Assembly: GCA_007258455.2 (NCBI GenBank)
Contig: VDFB02047230.1
Location: 159,038,635-159,102,634, forward strand
Direction: 5' to 3'
From: Sequoia sempervirens
Lineage: Eukaryota > Streptophyta > Pinopsida > Cupressales > Cupressaceae
Length of the DNA: 64,000 nucleotides
Below are positions 10,918 through 21,874 of this stretch, piece after piece; within the stretch, counting starts at the first letter, position 1, and each line of letters begins with the position of its first letter. The translations under genes and the position numbers were made by a program. The notes under the pieces were generated by a model. It searched no databases. It was not told where the DNA came from and worked only from the letters and a program-made list of their open reading frames with translations.

Positions 10918-13900
10918 TCAGCCTTCCTCATTGTGACCCTGCCCATCTTTAACCAGAATCCCTTCTAAATCCTGGCGGAGCTCCTGGGGAACTTGCTCCC
11001 ACCCATCAATCTTCCAACCGAGAAGATTCTCAGAAGCCCACTTAGCCAAACAATCAGCAGCCCTATTCCACTCCCGAGGAATATGGACAAAGGATATAAA
11101 CTCCATCAAAGAACTAATCTGTAAAATCTGTTGCACCATTCCAGCCAGCTGCCAGCTAACTTTAGACACCATCCGATTATTTATCAAACCAATCAAAACC
11201 TGAGAATCAGATTCACAAATAACCCTGCGCCAACCCAAATCATAAGCCCTCTCAAGAGCATAGAGAATCGCCAAACCTTCCATAAGGTTGATAGATTGCT
11301 CCCCTTCGTGAGCAGAGAAGAAGAAAACCACAGAGCCCGAAGAATCCCGACCAACTCCACCAATTCCAGCAGGACCTGGATTGCCTCTTGAAGAACCATC
11401 AGTATTGATCTTCAAGATTCTATCCGGAGGGGGCAACCACCTGCCCAACCTTTGGACTTTTTGTTTCCCCCTCCTTCCCCTCTTGACGCAAGCCGAAGCT
11501 GAAGACAACCCCTGGATTCCAAGTCTCTCCACCTTCTCAGCGTCCCCTTTGTCTAAAGGGAAAACCACCTCACACTTAGCTTCCACCGTCTCTTGAATCA
11601 TAGCCCTTACTCTTTGCCAAACTTGTTGGAATATCAACCTTTCACCTCGAAAAATTCTACGATTTCGTTCTAGCCAGATCTGCCACAATATGAATGTAGG
11701 ACCTACATACCACACCTCCTGCAGGAAAGAGGTCCCAGAAGGAGGTCTACCAACACTGTTCCAAAACTCCACCAGTGAAGAGGCATGAACACACGGGATT
11801 CTCCAGGCCTCCCACCAAATATGCCAAAGATGCAAAACAAAGGGGCACCGAAAAAACAAGTGGGAAGAATCCTCCTCCGCTGCCCCGCACAAAACACAAA
11901 TAGAAGGGCCTTGAAACCCCCTCTTCTGAATATTGTCCCACGTCAAGCACCTATTCCAGGCCAAGGTCCAAAGAAAGCAATTACACTTTGGCCAGGAGAA
12001 CTTATTCCACACTCTCTTCCACCAGTGAACCTCCCCCCCCTCAAGCCTGTGAGATAACAATCTCTGATATCCAGAAGCAATAGTAAAGACACCCTTAGGA
12101 TTAGGAGACCATGAAAGAACATCCTTCTCCTGCAGGGAACTACATTTCCTGTTGGAGAGGATTTTGTGCAACTCAGCACAGTCCTCCTCCATACCAACAT
12201 CAGGCCACTCGCCAGGGCTCTTCCATCTCACCATTCTCAGCTGATCTCGGGTAGAGAAGGACTTAAAATCACTCACCCTTGACCAACCAGCTTCGAGGAA
12301 CCGCTGGCATAAAATTACCAAGTTCGGAAACTGGGAAAGAATGGGGGGAAAACCATCCCAAGAATCAGACCAGAAGAGAGCTTCCGTCCCCCTTTTGCAA
12401 ATCCAAAAAAGGCCATCCTTTATGAGATCAGCCCCTTTCTTGAGAGTACCCCAAATCACCGAACCTTTCCCCCTCAAGGAGTACCGGGGAATATCACACT
12501 GAGGGATCCCTGGAAAATACTTATGAGATAAAATTCTAGCCCAGAGATGATCCTGCTCCACACACCAGCGCCAATACAACTTAGCAGCTTGAGCCACGCT
12601 GGACAACAAAGACTGCCTTAAACCAAGCCCTCCGAACTGCTTCGGGCTACAAACAGTATCCCACTTGACAAGACTCCATTTGGAAGACTGTAGGCTACCA
12701 GCCCATAAAAACTGCCTAGCAAGAGAATCCAACTCCTTAATGAAACTCACCGGGGCAACCTGGATCATGCACCTGTAGATGGGGAGAGCCTGCACCACAG
12801 ACTTGAGCAACTGAACACGCCCAGCAAAGGACAGCCATCTGTGGGTCCAATGATTAACCTTCACACGAAATTTATCCAATATATTTTGCCAAGAATCCCT
12901 ATGAGGTCTTCCAACAGAGATCGGAATACCAAGGTAGGTCAAGGGGAGAGACCCAATCTGAAATCTCAAAATGTGGGCAATCCTCCTTTGAATGGGCTCA
13001 GGAGTGTTAAAGAAAAAGATGGAGGACTTTACCTCATTGATCAATTGGCCCGAGGCATTAAGATAAACATCCAACACTTTACGCATATTAGTAGCTTCCC
13101 TGATAGACGCCAGACCCATCAAAGCTATGTCATCCACAAACTGCAAATGAGACTGCGAAGGTAAGCCACCATTCCATCTCCATCCCGAAATAAGCCCCAG
13201 CTCCACATGCCTTCTCATCAAGCGTCCCAGACCCTCGGCAAGAAGGATAAACAAATAGGGAGAGAGGGGGTCTCCCTGGCGCAAACCCCGAGACGCACCA
13301 AAAAGCTCTGAGTGCTCACCATTGATTAACACAGAAAAGGAAGTTGTAGTAACACAGCTCATTACCCATCTAATCCAATCCTCTCCAAAACCAAAAGCGC
13401 CAAGAATCTTCTGAAGGAAGGACCACTGAACTCTGTCATAAGCCTTAGCCATATCCAATTTGATAAACATTGCCTTAACCTTGGAAGTGGCCATAGAATG
13501 GATAGTTTCAGTAGCAATCACCACCCCATCCAAAATTTGCCGACCCTCCACAAAACCGCCCTGTTCCTCAGAAATCAACACTGAAAGCCACTTTTTCAAC
13601 CTGTCAGCCATCAATTTAGAGATAATTTTATAAATCACATTGCACAGAGAGATAGGCCGAAATTGCGTTAACCTATCAGCACCCTCACACTTGGGAATGA
13701 GAGCTAGGAAGGTGGAATTGAGAGCCCGTAGCATTTGCTTATTTGATTGAGACTCCTGCACAACTGCTAACAAGTCCAATTTGATAATATCCCAGAACTC
13801 TTGGAAGAACTCAATCGGAAAGCCATCCGGGCCAGGGGCTTTCCCCTTCTTCATCTGAAACACTATACCCTCCAGTTCATCAAGCGAGATGTCACTCATA

Positions 13901-15225
13901 AGATGCTCATTCATTTCTCTAGAAACAAGAGAAGGGATACACGATAGGACTTGAATTTCCTCATCGAAACTCCTTCGCTCCTCCTCCTTGAATAAAGAAG
14001 CAAAGTATTGAACTGCTTCGTTAGAGATCTCCTGAGAGGAGGAAAGCTGCTCACCCCTGTCATTCACTAAAACAGAAATAGAGTTGCCATGTCTCCTGGC
14101 TTTCACCGAATTGAAGAAGAAGGCAGTATTCTTATCTCCTTCCAGTAACCAATCAACCCGGGCCTTTTGTTTCCAAAAAATTTCTTCCCTTAGCTCACAC
14201 TCCTCCAACAGCTTCAGAGCCTTGGCTTCTTCCAAAAGCAGCACTTCAGTCATCCCATCCTCCCTAATCATCCTCGTAATACCAGCCAACTCTGCCTGAG
14301 CAGCAGCCTTAGCATGGAAAATGTTTCCAAAGCAATGTCGATTCCATCGTTTGAGTTGATACTTGACAAATTGAAGTAACTTAGCAAAAGTATACATTTT
14401 AGTACCATAGGAAGGTCTACCATACCTCCACCATTCAGCCACGTAGTCATGAAGAGAGGGATCCCTAAGCCACATAAGCTGGAATTTAAAAGGAGGAGAC
14501 CGAGGCACACGAGCCGAAGAGATCGCGAGCTTGATAGGCCAGTGATCTGAACCCCTCCAGTCCAAAATTTCAGACATAGAGGACCACAAACCACCAACCC
14601 AGTAACAAGAAACCAGAAAACGATCAAGACGCTCAGCAATGCAATCCTCCCCAATCCTCCGATTAGTCCAAGTGAACTGGCCATTACTAGGCTTGATATC
14701 AACTAGATTTAGAGCTGAAATGTTATCCTGAAGGAGAAGAGCAGAAGGCTCCAGCCTCGCAATACCACCCCGTTTCTCATCCAACTTAGAGATAGCATTA
14801 AAATCCCCCGCCATTATCCATGGATGGTAAGGAGCCATACTTCTAACAAACCTGATATGGGTCCACAATAATTGCTTACCATGAAGCCCAGGAGGCGCAT
14901 AAATATTGGAGAAAAATATAGCCTCCCCTGACTCAAAGCAGGAAGCAACCATGGAGAGAGATGACTTGGAGGACATCCACCAAAGAGGAGAAATCTTCTG
15001 AGGATTCCATAAACAAGCCACTCCCCCAGAAGCCCCCTGCGCGCCAATACATTGGCACTCACCATTCCCCCACAGCTTAGGCATCAAACCAAACATACTT
15101 TCAACCGACAGCTTAGTCTCCTGGAGAAAGAGCACATCAGGAGATTGACTTCTAACCAAATCACGAACAACTTTTTGTCGAGGGCCACTGTTCAAGCCCC
15201 TTACATTCCAAGATAAAACAATCAT
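10918..15225 (-). CDS. LINE ORF2: endonuclease, reverse transcriptase, RNase H
   Basis: The product is a 1,435-residue polyprotein that nicks the target, copies LINE RNA into DNA and degrades the RNA. Residues 1-235 form an APE-type endonuclease with SWNVRG (Asn7), QETK (Glu36), GDFN (Asp141, Asn143) and SDHW (Asp227, His228). Residues about 450-760 are the reverse transcriptase: KAPGPDGFP, FRPISLCN, KLDMAKAYDRV (Asp591), RGLRQGDPLSP and the catalytic box FVDD (Asp698, Asp699). Plant L1 elements commonly have FADD there. A zf-RVT Cys/His region lies at about 1080-1131. The C-terminus is an RNase H domain with Asp1276, Glu1316, Asp1340 and Asp1391. The start ATG overlaps the ORF1 stop as ATGA, so expression probably needs reinitiation after ORF1. 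No stops or frameshifts. Confidence 0.96.
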   Translation of the reverse strand: MIVLSWNVRGLNSGPRQKVVRDLVRSQSPDVLFLQETKLSVESMFGLMPKLWGNGECQCIGAQGASGGVACLWNPQKISPLWWMSSKSSLSMVASCFESGEAIFFSNIYAPPGLHGKQLLWTHIRFVRSMAPYHPWIMAGDFNAISKLDEKRGGIARLEPSALLLQDNISALNLVDIKPSNGQFTWTNRRIGEDCIAERLDRFLVSCYWVGGLWSSMSEILDWRGSDHWPIKLAISSARVPRSPPFKFQLMWLRDPSLHDYVAEWWRYGRPSYGTKMYTFAKLLQFVKYQLKRWNRHCFGNIFHAKAAAQAELAGITRMIREDGMTEVLLLEEAKALKLLEECELREEIFWKQKARVDWLLEGDKNTAFFFNSVKARRHGNSISVLVNDRGEQLSSSQEISNEAVQYFASLFKEEERRSFDEEIQVLSCIPSLVSREMNEHLMSDISLDELEGIVFQMKKGKAPGPDGFPIEFFQEFWDIIKLDLLAVVQESQSNKQMLRALNSTFLALIPKCEGADRLTQFRPISLCNVIYKIISKLMADRLKKWLSVLISEEQGGFVEGRQILDGVVIATETIHSMATSKVKAMFIKLDMAKAYDRVQWSFLQKILGAFGFGEDWIRWVMSCVTTTSFSVLINGEHSELFGASRGLRQGDPLSPYLFILLAEGLGRLMRRHVELGLISGWRWNGGLPSQSHLQFVDDIALMGLASIREATNMRKVLDVYLNASGQLINEVKSSIFFFNTPEPIQRRIAHILRFQIGSLPLTYLGIPISVGRPHRDSWQNILDKFRVKVNHWTHRWLSFAGRVQLLKSVVQALPIYRCMIQVAPVSFIKELDSLARQFLWAGSLQSSKWSLVKWDTVCSPKQFGGLGLRQSLLSSVAQAAKLYWRWCVEQDHLWARILSHKYFPGIPQCDIPRYSLRGKGSVIWGTLKKGADLIKDGLFWICKRGTEALFWSDSWDGFPPILSQFPNLVILCQRFLEAGWSRVSDFKSFSTRDQLRMVRWKSPGEWPDVGMEEDCAELHKILSNRKCSSLQEKDVLSWSPNPKGVFTIASGYQRLLSHRLEGGEVHWWKRVWNKFSWPKCNCFLWTLAWNRCLTWDNIQKRGFQGPSICVLCGAAEEDSSHLFFRCPFVLHLWHIWWEAWRIPCVHASSLVEFWNSVGRPPSGTSFLQEVWYVGPTFILWQIWLERNRRIFRGERLIFQQVWQRVRAMIQETVEAKCEVVFPLDKGDAEKVERLGIQGLSSASACVKRGRRGKQKVQRLGRWLPPPDRILKINTDGSSRGNPGPAGIGGVGRDSSGSVVFFFSAHEGEQSINLMEGLAILYALERAYDLGWRRVICESDSQVLIGLINNRMVSKVSWQLAGMVQQILQISSLMEFISFVHIPREWNRAADCLAKWASENLLGWKIDGWEQVPQELRQDLEGILVKDGQGHNEEG

Positions 15226-16745
15226 TTCAAGGGGCTCGAAAAAAGAGAATCCAAGGTCTTAACCGACCCTGACTCCACCAAGTTCTCCCCTATCATTTTG
15301 ATCTTTTCCACATCCTTCTTCCTGCCAAGCTTAGAGACCTTTTCCGTCCCACCTTTTTTTAGATCCTTCTGAAGAATTCCCAAATGAGAAGACAACTTAT
15401 TACTCTTACCTAACTCCGAGCCCGAACCCCGAGAGTGGTGGGCCGAAGCGTCTTTGCTTTTTTCTGGAACAACAACACAACTTGGTTCCTCCGGAGCCCT
15501 CAACTGATGGTTTGATTCCAAAATCCCAGTCTCCTCAACTTGTGGAGCACAAAGAGCCTCTGAACAGAGCCCTTCAAGCCCTAGATCTTTCCCATCCTGC
15601 ACTACATTTGGTAAACCCGTATGCACCTCCTGCTGAGAAACTTGCACTATCCGAACAGGAGACCCTTGCTGTTCAACTTCCATAGTCCCTTGATCCAAGT
15701 CCACCAAACCTGGATTCACTTCCTGCTGACTAAAATCATCCAATACCTCGAATCTATTAAAAGTGTCCTCTTCTTGTCTTTCTTTGAGAGTCCTCTTCTG
15801 CCCCTTATTTCTATTCCGATTCCTGACCGGAATAAAACCACCCTCCCCGGCACCACCTTCCAGAATAGGACCCTTACCCTTATCCAACCCAGAAGGATTC
15901 TTAGGAGGCTGTGAAGCATTAGTCTCCAAAGGCTTGGCCCTTGGACATCTACGCAGTAAGTGGCCATATTCATGACACAACCGACATCTAAAGGGTAAGG
16001 TCTCATAATCAAGTTGTTGAACCCATGAGTGAGAGCCTGCACTCACTTCAAGAGAATCTGGCAAAGGTTTACTTAAATCAATTTCCACACAGAATCGAGC
16101 AAATGTCATTACCTTTTTGAACTGCGTCTGCTGCGACGAACCAACGGGTTTACCAAGCATTGAGGCAAGAAGATGCAGAACATCTTCACGCCAGCACTCG
16201 ACCGGTAGCCTTGGCAATCTGACCCAGACTGGAACTCGACTAGGAATCTCCTCGGCCGGATTGAATCCCGCATGCCATGGCTTGATAAACAAGCCCACCT
16301 GATTGTAAAAATAAGGGCCTCCTTCAAAAACCTTGATCCTATCTGCCATGCAATCAAACGTGACCATGAAATAGTTATTGGCTAGGAGCCGAATCTCCAT
16401 CTCTCCTACCGGCATCCAAGTCCTCCTGGCCCAGGACTCCAAAAATTGCAACGAAATTTTCAAACCCAAAAATTTGCAGTACAATGAATGGCGTGAGTAG
16501 TACTCAATATCTTCAGCGAGCATCTCCATCGGGATCACCACATTCGGCCTCTCTTTACACCTTTCGAGGCATCCATTAATCTTGGGTACACGAAACCCTC
16601 CTGACGAACCAACCTCATTCTTCTCCAAATTCTGAGAAAATAAACTATTATCATGAAGACGAGCCTCCGAAGGAAAGGGATTCGAGCCAAGAGCGGCACG
16701 GAAATCCAGCTTAGTTCCCTCCCCCGAAGGTTCCCCAAGCTCCAT
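15222..16745 (-). CDS. LINE ORF1: DUF4283 and zinc-knuckle RNA-binding protein
   Basis: This 507-residue protein is the LINE's RNA-binding, particle-forming component. A DUF4283-type domain covers about residues 80-245 (SWARRTWMPVGEMEIRLL, then VPVWVRLPRLPVE). It is followed by a CCHC zinc knuckle, C254-R-L-C257...H262...C267 (CX2CX4HX4C). The C-terminal half is polar and low complexity, rich in Gln, Ser and Lys. The ATG at 16743-16745 is the first in frame after a G-rich 5' UTR. The TGA at 15222-15224 overlaps the ORF2 ATG. This is the usual ORF1 arrangement of plant L1 elements. Confidence 0.94.
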   Translation of the reverse strand: MELGEPSGEGTKLDFRAALGSNPFPSEARLHDNSLFSQNLEKNEVGSSGGFRVPKINGCLERCKERPNVVIPMEMLAEDIEYYSRHSLYCKFLGLKISLQFLESWARRTWMPVGEMEIRLLANNYFMVTFDCMADRIKVFEGGPYFYNQVGLFIKPWHAGFNPAEEIPSRVPVWVRLPRLPVECWREDVLHLLASMLGKPVGSSQQTQFKKVMTFARFCVEIDLSKPLPDSLEVSAGSHSWVQQLDYETLPFRCRLCHEYGHLLRRCPRAKPLETNASQPPKNPSGLDKGKGPILEGGAGEGGFIPVRNRNRNKGQKRTLKERQEEDTFNRFEVLDDFSQQEVNPGLVDLDQGTMEVEQQGSPVRIVQVSQQEVHTGLPNVVQDGKDLGLEGLCSEALCAPQVEETGILESNHQLRAPEEPSCVVVPEKSKDASAHHSRGSGSELGKSNKLSSHLGILQKDLKKGGTEKVSKLGRKKDVEKIKMIGENLVESGSVKTLDSLFSSPLK

Positions 16746-17078
16746 TGGGGAAAGGAAGAGGCACTACCCAAACCCACACCCTTCAGCTAAAAGCACACCA
16801 CTGACCACTTGGCAAAACCCCACACCAAGCCAGCTCCAACCCCAGACAAAGCTCCACACCCCACACCAAACCCCACCTTCCACCAAGCAAGCAAATCCGA
16901 CACCCTACACCCCCCAACCACGGCCAAAAGCCTGGCCTCACGCACCAAACACCAGAGAAAAGGGAAGGAGAATGGCCGCGGGCAAAAGAGACCCCCAGCC
17001 ACCGAACGCCCCCCAAACCCACCCACTAAAACACCAGAAGAAACGCCCCCCCAGCACGCATGCAACACCCCACCCACC
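16746..17078 (-). promoter_or_regulatory. LINE 5' UTR, probable internal promoter
   Basis: 333 bp, strongly G-rich on the LINE strand (C-rich on +), unlike the AT-rich intron around it. LINEs transcribe from a promoter within the 5' UTR; that this segment is that promoter is inference from position and composition. No start codon with a long frame precedes ORF1. Confidence 0.6.
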
Positions 17079-17091
17079 ACATGTTATTAAT
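17079..17091. repeat. LINE target-site duplication, right copy
   Basis: ACATGTTATTAAT, a perfect match to 10798-10810. It marks the 5' end of the LINE, so the element is not 5'-truncated. Confidence 0.95.
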
Positions 17092-18540
17092 TATTAGTAT
17101 TACAATATACTAATTTTTTTAAAAATTAAGCAAACGTTTAGATCAGCAATATAAGAGTAGATCAACAGCAGCTGGTTGATATGGCCTGGTTAATGCCTTT
17201 AGGCTTTCATACATTTCTGTTAGCACAATTTCAATAAACCTATGGTATGATCTGGTTAATCATTTTGCGTTTTTCTGGCTGCTTGTGCACTCGATATACA
17301 ATGATTTTATTGATTCCTTTGTAACTTTATAAGTGCCTTATAATGTCTAATATATATGTTATCGAATGTTTTGGCATTTAAAACAAAAACAATTTCTGTT
17401 GGGAGTGCTGATGGGACAGCCAATGCGTGGCACTGCTGCCCAGGGCACCCTGTGGGCATGTCTGCCCTGTCCACTAGCCAGGCTCCACTCCTGAACCCAG
17501 ACCCATTTGGTTCAGCAACAGCACCCAAATCCCAAGATCCTGGTAACATAGGTTTTCAGCTTCCCAAGGAGTAAAAACAGAGTTTTCAGTCATAATGACA
17601 GCAGTTCTGAAACTATGCATGATTGGAGTTTGCATATCCCTGTTTTCAAGCATAAATTACTGGTGTGAGCTGTCAGAACAGCAAATTTCTCATTGATTTG
17701 TGGTGCCTCTAGGTTTTATCTACGGTTTGATTTAAGGTAAAACCCTAAGGTTTAAGAGCAGTATCCTGCCATTCCTTCAAATATTGGTTTTTGGTGATGG
17801 TACCATGGGTCTTTTGCTAGTCTACTAAGCTTGTGCTAGGGTTTTTTGTCACATCATCATTCTAGGGTTTCAACTTCAAGTTTTCAGTCTTTGCAAACCC
17901 CAGGCTATGGTTTTCAATTATAATGGTGAATAATTGGAAAAAAGATATAGTGTTTGGAACATTGAATTTGTTTTGTTGTCATGGAGGATATAGGTTTTCG
18001 TCACCAAGGCGATTAGGATTTTCGTATTCATTAGAGGATCTGCTAGGACTTGGACCCAAACGTTGCTTGAAGATCACATAGTGCACCCATGCATTAAGTT
18101 GCTAGTGTTAGCCATGATTATTTTTGGTAGTTACTATTCTGGTGGTTTTATTTCCCGATAGAGAGTCAAGGCCTATTTTTAGGTTTCTTTAGTTAGATTT
18201 TTGCTTTAAAGTTCCTTATTTCCTACTTTTTAGGAAGCTTTAAGTGGTTGTGTTTTAAAACATTCATTTTTGGGATAACATAATGATTAGCCTAAATAGC
18301 CAAAATTGGGTATCTTGTAAACTATAAATAAATGCTTTAAGCATAAGACATAAATAATGATAGTTGATGCTATGCTTATGCTATTGAAATATTGTTACAC
18401 ATATAATTATTGTGTTTATAATTTCATCAATTGAATTCAAAGCATATTTTAATAGGTTATCTTTGGAGCTAATTCATGACAAGTACAACAGATTGCCACA
18501 TGAATATGACCATTCAACTACACAAATTTTCTAGTTATAT
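17092..18540. other. Intron DNA without recognisable genes
   Basis: A GC-richer patch at 17400-17575 is open in the + frame for 72 codons but has no known motif. The rest is AT-rich. Nothing else supported. Confidence 0.5.
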
Positions 18541-19500
18541 CCTAGCAGCATAGTGGAAACATGGTAGAGATAAGCAAATTTTTGGAGATCTCACTGAATT
18601 CTTGCAAAAGATTGTTGTTCTTTTAGCAAGAAAAGTGAAGGAGGTTTTATTTAGAGGTGTATTGCAGCACAATACATCAATCGTAAAGGCACACAAACCT
18701 CCTAGATTAATTTGGGATCTTGGAATCACATTGGGTTTAACTGGGATCGATTAGTTATTGAGTTGGCATTGCTTGAGGACAAGCAATTTTTGAAGGGAGG
18801 ACTGAAATGTCCCCTTTTCAATCCATTCCAACATTCTTGGAAGGTTCCAAGGTTCTTGGAGAATGCCAACTTTAGTATAAAGGAATTCTAACAGTGGTAG
18901 TGAGCTTCAGTATTCAAGATGAGTCCAATGATACTTTCCAGATGTAGTTTTGACATTTTGCAAATTCTTCACACTTCTTGGAGAAGTTTGCCACTTTTGG
19001 AAAGCACCAATTTCATAAAGTTTGATATTTTGAGAGTTTAAGAATATTTGGCGTGGTTAAAATCCATATTTGATTCATTTTAATATTTTTCAGAACTTGG
19101 GTTGGATGTGCAAAAAATAATTAAATAATTAAATAGTAAATGTTAGTGTTGAAAAAGAAAGTTCAAAAGACAACTTATGTTAATTATTCAAAAGGAGTCT
19201 AAAGTCACTTTTTGGAGGGAAAAATAAGAGGATACAAACAATAATATTTAATTATTCCAAAAGTGCTTATAAAAGGGGATTTGGAGGAAAGAGAGCTCAT
19301 TTTGAATATTTTTATGAAATCCTTATTTATTTGGGAGATTGAACTAGGTTCATTCTTTAGTTGAAAGACGAAAACCCTTTGGCTATCAGTTTCGTAGACG
19401 AAAGCCCACCTAGCTGATTCTTGGCGGATTCATAGTTGTGCCAATCGATTGAAGGTTTATGAACTTGTGCTGGCATTGCAATATCAATTTCATATTTGAG
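18541..19500 (+). mobile_element. 3' end of an LTR element: internal tail, polypurine tract and LTR start
   Basis: The sequence GAAGGGAGGAC at 18792-18802 is a polypurine tract placed directly before TGAAATGTCCCC, the start of an LTR at 18803. Upstream, ELALLEDKQFLKGG can be read in the + frame, like the tail of a plant gypsy coding region. The LTR resembles the solo LTR at 8581, sharing a TATA-like TATAAAAGGGGATTTGGAGG near 19270 and a TTTCGTAGACGAAAGCCC...CTAGCTGATT block near 19400. I could not find its right end or a second LTR, so it is a fragment. Confidence 0.6.
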
Positions 19501-21874
19501 TTTGCCTGTTGGAATTGCGAAGAAGAAATTTATTGAAGATTTTCGGGGAAAATAATAAATTTATGGAATTTGGGTTTGTATGGTTGTTGGTGATGAGCAA
19601 ACGGTTATATTGGGGATGGGGGCAAGGGGGCGAGGGGGGAGTGGGGGTGAATCAGTATAACACAAACTTTTACTTTTCAAATTCAATCAATCACATCAAC
19701 CACACCTATGCAATATCTAGCAAATGAGAACAAGATGAGTTTAAAAAGCTTTTAAATTCGTTTGTTGGCATTTTAATTTTTTTTCCTGCTTGCAGGAGCA
19801 CTTGGGAGTGTTTAGGACTTCCGAGGAGTGAGCAGGGAGCATCCCTGCCAGCATACCAACAGGGAACCTGGGGTGGTAGGGACACTCCTTGTTCACTCCT
19901 GGGCTGCTCCCATCATCACTCCAAAGCTTGGCCCTGTTGGGTATGGGACCAGGACCCTTAAGGGGAGAACCTGGTAACTTAGCTGTTCTGGGTTGAGTTA
20001 TCTTGAAAGAGATAAATTAAAATGCAAAATGCTAACAAGTTCAATGCTGGATGGCAGAGATTATCCTCAAAGGGTTGTCACTTAAGTTCAATCTCATTTC
20101 AATTTCGGCTATCCCACATCAAAGCTAAACCAGAGTTTGATATTAGAGGATATTCCTAGAGGGGTTCCATCTCATGGCTCAGTCACAGTTTGATGTCAAG
20201 ATATCATTGAGGGGTCTCAGGTCATAGTTCAATTGCAATATAACATCCAAGGCTATCCCCAAAGGGCTTCCACTCCAAGGCACTATTACAGTTTGATGCC
20301 AGAGGCTATCCCTTAATGGCTTTCATCTCACAGTTCAATCACAGTCACCTTTTCTTAAAATACAGAAACATAGCTTGACAACTCCTCTTACCATCTACTA
20401 TTAGTTAGCAAATGCATTATTGAGTCAGGTTTTGGCATAGTAAAACTGTATATAATATTTATGGTGGTCACATTTCAGTCAAAGGAGACAGAGAGGAATC
20501 CTTCAGTCAGAAACCACAGCAGCACCAAAACCTTTATCACAAGTCCACTAATTCAGAATTTCAGTCTATCATTTGTTACCAGTCTAAGAACCTTTTACGA
20601 TCAGTCAGATGTGCCTAGGTGATGTCACAGCTGAATTTGTAATGTCAGCAGTTGAAGACAGTCATAAATAACATAAATGCAAAGTATAATCAGAAGTAGA
20701 ACAACATTCATCTTACCTTGCTAACGTTACCAGTTAAAAAATCAAATAACAGAAAATGCACCTTCTTTATGTCAGACTGTTCTTGCTCATACCAGCAGAT
20801 AACCACTGTAAAATAATAATCGAACAAATCAGGAACTCACTTGCTGATACAATCAATTGGGCCTCTCATGTCACACACACAGATTGTAAGGCATATTCCC
20901 TCAACTGCCCTTGCTGGTGTCAGCAGGCAATCAAAGTCAAACAAATTGCTGATGTCAGCTGGCAAACAAAGGCAAGCAACAATCAAACGAATCAGGAACT
21001 AGCTTGTTAATGTCACCAAGTGGGTCACTCATGTCACGTGGATCACTAGGCAGATTCACTCTTTTTTCTACTTTGGTGGATATGTATTTGAATGACGTTG
21101 AAGGAGTTGTTTTTATGCATTTTCAATTCCATTTATAGTTGTTGACATTGCTGTTAAGGATGGCTGATTCTAGCGGATTGGCCCTGTCACTAGCGGAGAA
21201 TAAAAATATAGAAAATGCTTTTCATTTTGTTATGTGATTGAATATACCATAAAGGCATGTTATATTGTTGGAACTCTTTCAATGTCTACTTTCACCTGGA
21301 GTAGCTTCCACTTATGAATTGCCCGGGGATACAAATTATGCAAGCTTTTTCTCTCTTTGTTTTAAGGATCAATGAGAAGAATTATTTTTTATCAGAAAAT
21401 TGGCATGAGGAATCATTTTTCCTGGAGTCTTATCCATCTCAGGCTGTAAGAGTTGTTTCATTGCCATGATTTTGTAAGACACCTTATTAGATGAACAATT
21501 GTAATCTGGACTATGAGCCATCTAGAATTGTATTTTTTTCCTACAAGTAGGATCCAAATGTTCGTTCTAATTGCCTTAAAACAGCTGGTTAAGAAAAGTT
21601 GCCGGCACTAACATTGGGTGCAGTACATAAACGTTTGGTGAATCCTTAAAATGTAGAAAAGACTGGTTGAACTGATTTTTGACTTATATCTGTATCTAGG
21701 GATATGAGAATTGTGAGTGTAGGTGTATATATCTTCTACCTGGACATGGCTTCGTGTTTGTTCTCTTTGTTCCCTAAGACTGGACTAACATTCTTAGGGG
21801 ATGTCTGGGAGTTGCTTTAAATGGTTCCAAATTTTCCATAAATAGCAAATCATATACTCCTTTCTCATTGGCAG
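19501..21874. other. Last 2.4 kb of the long intron
   Basis: No coding domain. It contains a G-run patch (19600-19650), a GC-richer block (19785-19990), a degenerate 52-bp array (20047-20345), and a partial duplication in which about 50 bases at 20821-20872 resemble 20987-21038 (ATCAGGAACT...CTCATGTCAC). The canonical acceptor TTCTCATTGGCAG ends it. Confidence 0.6.
20047..20345. repeat. Degenerate tandem array, about 52-bp unit, about six copies
   Basis: Repeated phrases are AGGCTATCCC, GGGGTTCCA, TCTCATGGTTCAATCACAG and TTTGATG. Units begin near GAGATTATCC, GGCTATCCC, GAGGATATTCC, AGATATCATT, AGGCTATCCCC and GAGGCTATCCC. Copies differ a lot, so the array is old. Confidence 0.7.

Larger units (their letters stand above)
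10811..17078 (-). mobile_element. Full-length L1-type LINE with two intact ORFs
   Basis: This is a 6,268-bp non-LTR retrotransposon on the - strand, inside the last intron of the J-domain gene and antisense to it. It has a 333-bp 5' UTR, ORF1 (507 aa), ORF2 (1,435 aa), a 96-nt 3' UTR and an 11-nt poly(A) tail. A perfect 13-bp duplication, ACATGTTATTAAT, flanks it. Both ORFs are uninterrupted and the catalytic residues I checked are present. It therefore looks recent and possibly still competent, in contrast to the decayed LTR elements around it. Insertion by target-primed reverse transcription explains the tail and the duplication. Confidence 0.96.

Noticed and set aside
14268..14702. 144-codon - strand ORF inside the LINE
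   Set aside because: Alternate-frame shadow of ORF2; no domain and the ORF2 frame carries all catalytic motifs.
17356..17574. GC-rich + ORF in the intron, considered as an exon
   Set aside because: No domain, no good splice context, and joining the flanking exons directly gives a complete J domain.
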